Source of the DNA: Bin55 sp028819195
Lineage (GTDB): Bacteria > Pseudomonadota > Gammaproteobacteria > Pseudomonadales > Azotimanducaceae
DNA: 64,000 nucleotides
NCBI GenBank assembly: GCA_028819195.1
Contig: JAPPMF010000007.1
Coordinates: 62,001 to 126,000 of the forward strand
Reading direction: 5' to 3'
The notes beneath the pieces are model-generated. The model ran no database searches. It saw nothing but the letters and a program-made list of their open reading frames with translations, and was not told the origin of the DNA. This document shows positions 61,373 to 64,000 of this stretch, in pieces (within the stretch, counting starts at the first letter, position 1; every line of letters begins with the position of its first letter). The position numbers and the translations under genes are program-made.

Positions 61373-61953
61373 AAAAGATTCAACGACAAGATTTACTCAG
61401 TTTAGAGGAATATGCTAGGCAACGTGATGATTTTCGTCGGCGCGCGATGGCGCACAAGAAAAACCGTCGCCTTCCGCTTTCGCCGAACGCAACGCTTTAT
61501 TTCGAAGACCGATTCACGATGCACTATCAGATTCAAGAAGTACTGCGCGCGGAACGGTTGTTTGAACCACAGGAAGTTCAAGAAGAAATCGATACTTACA
61601 ACGAGTTGATTCCTGATGGTAGTAATTGGATTGCGACTTTGATGTTTGAGTATTCAGACATTCAAGAGCGGACTACGGCTCTAGGTCGAATGGGAGGGAT
61701 TGAATACCGCGTATTTGTCCGAATTGGTGAGCGTGATCCGATCTTTGTTATTGCCAACGAAGATTTAGACCGTACCGACCAAGAGAAGACCTCGGCAGTC
61801 CACTTCTTACGTTTTCAATTGTCAAAGGAGGATATCGAAGCTGTAAGAAACGGTCTTGAGATTAGTTTTGGGATTGACCATCCCGAGATGTTGTGTTGTG
61901 TTTGGATTGACGAACTTTTGCGGTCTGAACTCAAGCGTGATTTAGGTTTGTAG
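61369..61953 (+). CDS. DUF3501 protein
   Basis: The 194-residue protein matches the DUF3501 family: DLLSLEEYARQRDDFRRR, HKKNRRLPLSPNATLYFEDR, HYQIQEVLRAERLFEP and GLEISFGIDHPEM. Its biochemical role is unknown. The ATG overlaps the stop of the Fe-S protein (ATGA), so the two are co-translated and probably act together in the rubrerythrin system. Confidence 0.88.
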   Translation: MKKIQRQDLLSLEEYARQRDDFRRRAMAHKKNRRLPLSPNATLYFEDRFTMHYQIQEVLRAERLFEPQEVQEEIDTYNELIPDGSNWIATLMFEYSDIQERTTALGRMGGIEYRVFVRIGERDPIFVIANEDLDRTDQEKTSAVHFLRFQLSKEDIEAVRNGLEISFGIDHPEMLCCVWIDELLRSELKRDLGL

Positions 61954-61967
61954 TCGTTGCATTTAGT

Positions 61968-62330
61968 CTACTCGTCTGGTTCAAGTGCTTCAAGCATATA
62001 GTCCACGGAAGCAGCCAGTTCTTGCTCGGAACAGTTAAGACACAGCCCCATTTTGGGCATACCTGGAGGCATTCCTTCGCGCACACTAGTGATTAACGCT
62101 TCACGACCTTTTTCAAGACGATCTTTCCAAGCTTCTCGATCACCGAATCGCGGAGATCCCGCTGTCCCCCCTTGATGGCAATTCTGACAGTATTTGTTGT
62201 AGACTTCCGCACCGGTTCGTTCTGGTTTGGCTGAGACCGTTTCGTCTTCACTTGACGATGTAGAAGAACCACAACCAGACAGGGCTAAAGCAACCAGCAG
62301 AAGTAGCAGGATATAAAAAGTTTCTTGCAT
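61968..62330 (-). CDS. Cytochrome c5-like lipoprotein
   Basis: This is a small c-type cytochrome with a lipoprotein signal (MQETFYILLLLLVALALSGC, acylated Cys20). The single heme site is CQNCH, the axial Met is in MPPGMPKMGLC, and the CLNCSEQELAASVDYML ending is characteristic of the cytochrome c5 group. It should sit on the periplasmic side as an electron carrier. ATG 62330 gives 120 residues; the frame extends upstream without signal character. It converges with the DUF3501 gene. Confidence 0.88.
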   Translation of the reverse strand: MQETFYILLLLLVALALSGCGSSTSSSEDETVSAKPERTGAEVYNKYCQNCHQGGTAGSPRFGDREAWKDRLEKGREALITSVREGMPPGMPKMGLCLNCSEQELAASVDYMLEALEPDE

Positions 62331-62467
62331 GCAATTAGGTACAGATGCCCGAGACCTAGAAGTAGGCATCAATTTCACCATCGATACTACGTCGATAAAA
62401 GTTTAACAGTAGGGTGAAACTACCAGTTGTAGATCTCTCTTGCGATCTCAGGTTTTAGTGATTTCTG

Positions 62468-63121
62468 TCAGAAAGTGTACTTGATGTTGCAACCCACAGT
62501 AAAACTTCTGGCATCCTCATGAAACATATGAGTCCACAATACTTGTCCAGACATTTTTCTCGGCCAATTAAATGGAAATTCGATTCCAAGAGCAACTATG
62601 GGGGTGAAACCTTTTATTTGCCAATCGAATTCGCTTTCTACAACGATAGCATCATCCTGTTCAACTGTAATGTATTGCAACCTACCAGAAAGACGACGAG
62701 CCTCGTACCTTGCTAAGCCAACCTTTGCAACTACAGAAGAAGGCTCAAAGAATTTAGGTTTAAAGGAGAATATACCAAGTCCACCTATATATTTGGTGCC
62801 CTTTGTCTTGATACGATATCCTACAAGCGGTTGGACAAGCGTATTTTCTAACTCTGCCAATACTGTTTTCGCAGCCATCGCTGAAGTCATTTCACCAACG
62901 ATTTCCAATCCGAACCTATTTGTAAATTGAACTCCTAAATTGAACCGAACACTAGATCCCTCACCAATACCCGTATCTAAGTCATCTTCCTCGGAGATGT
63001 TTTTGCCACCGCCAAAAATCGCGTAAATGGAGTAATCTCGATCTTTGTCCTCTGCGAATGCTACCAGCGATACTAGTATTGAACACGCTATTCCGATAAG
63101 AGTTTTAATTAGCAGATTCAT
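62468..63121 (-). CDS. Outer-membrane beta-barrel protein, OmpA/OmpW-like size
   Basis: The 217-residue protein has a signal peptide (cleavage near residue 23, AFA-EDK), then alternating amphipathic strands and a C-terminal Phe (VGCNIKYTF), the mark of an outer-membrane barrel of about eight strands. It has no OmpA peptidoglycan domain. Blocks such as VRFNLGVQFTNRFGLEIVGE and ALGIEFPFNWP resemble small porin-like proteins, but I cannot name the family. It stands alone. Confidence 0.7.
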   Translation of the reverse strand: MNLLIKTLIGIACSILVSLVAFAEDKDRDYSIYAIFGGGKNISEEDDLDTGIGEGSSVRFNLGVQFTNRFGLEIVGEMTSAMAAKTVLAELENTLVQPLVGYRIKTKGTKYIGGLGIFSFKPKFFEPSSVVAKVGLARYEARRLSGRLQYITVEQDDAIVVESEFDWQIKGFTPIVALGIEFPFNWPRKMSGQVLWTHMFHEDARSFTVGCNIKYTF

Positions 63122-63648
63122 CGATAGTAATCCTTTCGAGTTGTTTAGCTTCCCGATCAGTTATCAACCTTGGGAAACTGTTCTAAATTCATCTCTATTG
63201 TAAACACTCTTGAGCCGTTATCGTGTTAACCACTGATTACTAAATCTATATGGCTCTCGGAGTTTGCTTTTAACTTCAGGTTTGCCCTTTCCAACACGCT
63301 ACTTTTGTAAAGTTCATTTTTTCACTAGCGGAACAATGATATTTGGTGTTTTCTAGTTGGAGTTTGTTTAACGGACGCTTGAATCACAATAAGCTAAAGT
63401 GAACTGAATGAAATGTTGGCAAGTTGTTCGGATTTCAATTTTTGTCTTCACGTACAATTAGTACGGTAGTCTTGAGACGGACAAGACCCTTTGAGTTTAG
63501 TTGAATCCGATTGGGACTACTTTCGATATAGCAACTAGAAGTCATAGTTGTGAAAAGTTGTCTAGATTCAGGCAACATAAACGTAAAAACAGTCGGAATG
63601 TTGACGGTTTTAGTCCAATAAGGTCGAAATATAAGTGAGGAGTTTTAA
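63122..63648. other. 527-bp spacer upstream of ahcY with hairpins
   Basis: No gene is visible. Two hairpins lie close together: GTAC-AATTA-GTAC (63452-63464) and GTCTTG-AGACGGA-CAAGAC (63469-63487). The last 12 bases before ahcY hold the Shine-Dalgarno GAGGAG. The left end must contain the promoter of the outer-membrane protein gene. The known S-adenosylhomocysteine riboswitch core was looked for and not found. Confidence 0.4.
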
Positions 63649-64000
63649 TTGCCAGATTTTCGTGTAGCCGATCTATCTTTAGCTGAATTTGGAAATCGAG
63701 AGATCCAACTTGCCGAAACCGAAATGCCAGCCCTTGTAGCATTACGCAAGAAGTATCACTCCTCCCAACCTTTACGTGGTGCCCGCATTATCGGTTGCAT
63801 TCACATGACCATTCAAACTGCAGTATTGATTAGGACACTTCGTACTTTAGGAGCTGAGGTTCGATGGTCTTCTTGTAACGTGTTCTCCACACAAGATCAT
63901 GCAGCTGCAGCGATGGCTGCTGATGGGGTACCAGTATTTGCGTGGAAAGGTGAAACTGAAGCAGAATACAACTGGTGTATAGAACAAACGATTTTGAAAG
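63649..64000 (+). CDS. ahcY: Adenosylhomocysteinase (3' end outside window)
   Basis: AhcY hydrolyses S-adenosylhomocysteine to adenosine and homocysteine and so keeps methyltransferases active. Only about 117 residues are present. PDFRVADLSLAEFGNREIQLAE, MPALVALRKKY, GARIIGCIHMTIQTAVLI, WSSCNVFSTQDHAAAAMA and VFAWKGET are diagnostic. The start is TTG 63649, six bases after GAGGAG, which fixes it. The frame runs off the right edge. Confidence 0.95.
   Translation, partial: MPDFRVADLSLAEFGNREIQLAETEMPALVALRKKYHSSQPLRGARIIGCIHMTIQTAVLIRTLRTLGAEVRWSSCNVFSTQDHAAAAMAADGVPVFAWKGETEAEYNWCIEQTILK

Noticed and set aside
63122..63648. SAH riboswitch upstream of ahcY
   Set aside because: The GC-rich conserved core and pseudoknot arms of the known class are not visible in this AT-rich spacer.
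1..64000. CRISPR array, prophage, IS element or integrase
   Set aside because: No regularly spaced repeats, transposase, integrase or phage structural genes were seen; the only mobile-looking traces are the tRNA-Ser-adjacent fragment and the receptor remnant.

Overview
The window is a chromosomal segment of a Gram-negative bacterium, almost certainly a gammaproteobacterium. It carries lipid A and KDO genes (lpxB, kdsA). Several gene orders are typical of that class: lpxB-rnhB-dnaE-...-tilS-pyrG-kdsA-eno-ftsB, mutS/recA-recX-alaS-lysC-csrA-tRNAs, rnr-rlmB-rpsF-rpsR-rplI-dnaB-radA, nnrD-tsaE-amiB-mutL-miaA-...-hflX-hflK-hflC-purA, and yqiB-cpdA-parE-parC. All three tRNAs encode their own CCA end. 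Base composition looks moderate to slightly AT-rich, coding density is very high, and many genes overlap by 1-30 bases or start with GTG or TTG. I cannot place it at genus level.

Layout: 1-4862 is lpxB (5' cut by the window), rnhB and dnaE. 4863-7513 is a small accessory island, in the place where accA commonly sits, holding a PD-(D/E)XK nuclease-like protein and a HEPN/nucleotidyltransferase (HepT/MntA-like) pair. 7514-16496 is a long forward run: tilS, pyrG, kdsA, eno, ftsB, truD, pcm, a DUF368 membrane protein and an NlpD-like lipoprotein. fdxA and mutS run in reverse. recA to csrA run forward and end in tRNA-Arg and tRNA-Ser, followed by a decayed coiled-coil gene. 26232-34554 is a reverse block: an EF-hand secreted protein, radA, dnaB, rplI, rpsR, rpsF, rlmB and rnr. 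tRNA-Leu is forward. 34847-47972 is reverse: folE2, a Trm112-like protein, purA, hflC, hflK, hflX, a TonB-receptor fragment where hfq normally sits, miaA, mutL, amiB, tsaE and nnrD. queG is forward and overlaps orn tail to tail. epmA and efp (reverse) stand back to back with epmB (forward), which completes the EF-P beta-lysylation module. parC, parE, cpdA, a DUF1249 protein and a MATE pump are reverse. A rubrerythrin / Fe-S CCG protein / DUF3501 cluster is forward, followed by a reverse cytochrome c lipoprotein and an outer-membrane protein. ahcY starts at the right edge.

Most of the window is housekeeping: replication and repair (dnaE, dnaB, mutS, mutL, recA, recX, radA, parC, parE), translation and tRNA modification (tilS, truD, miaA, queG, tsaE, efp/epmA/epmB, S6/S18/L9), envelope (lpxB, kdsA, ftsB, nlpD, amiB, DUF368) and nucleotides (pyrG, purA). 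The local gene set looks reduced. Expected neighbours accA, ispD/ispF, surE, rpoS, hfq, priB and hisZ are absent at their usual positions.

The parts most worth a second look are the nuclease plus HEPN/MNT island (with a HEPN gene lacking a normal start codon and its catalytic Arg), ribosomal protein S6 with a very long acidic tail, the TonB-receptor fragment in the hfq slot, the shortened RNase R, the rubrerythrin-CCG-DUF3501 operon, and the unexplained dnaB-rplI spacer.
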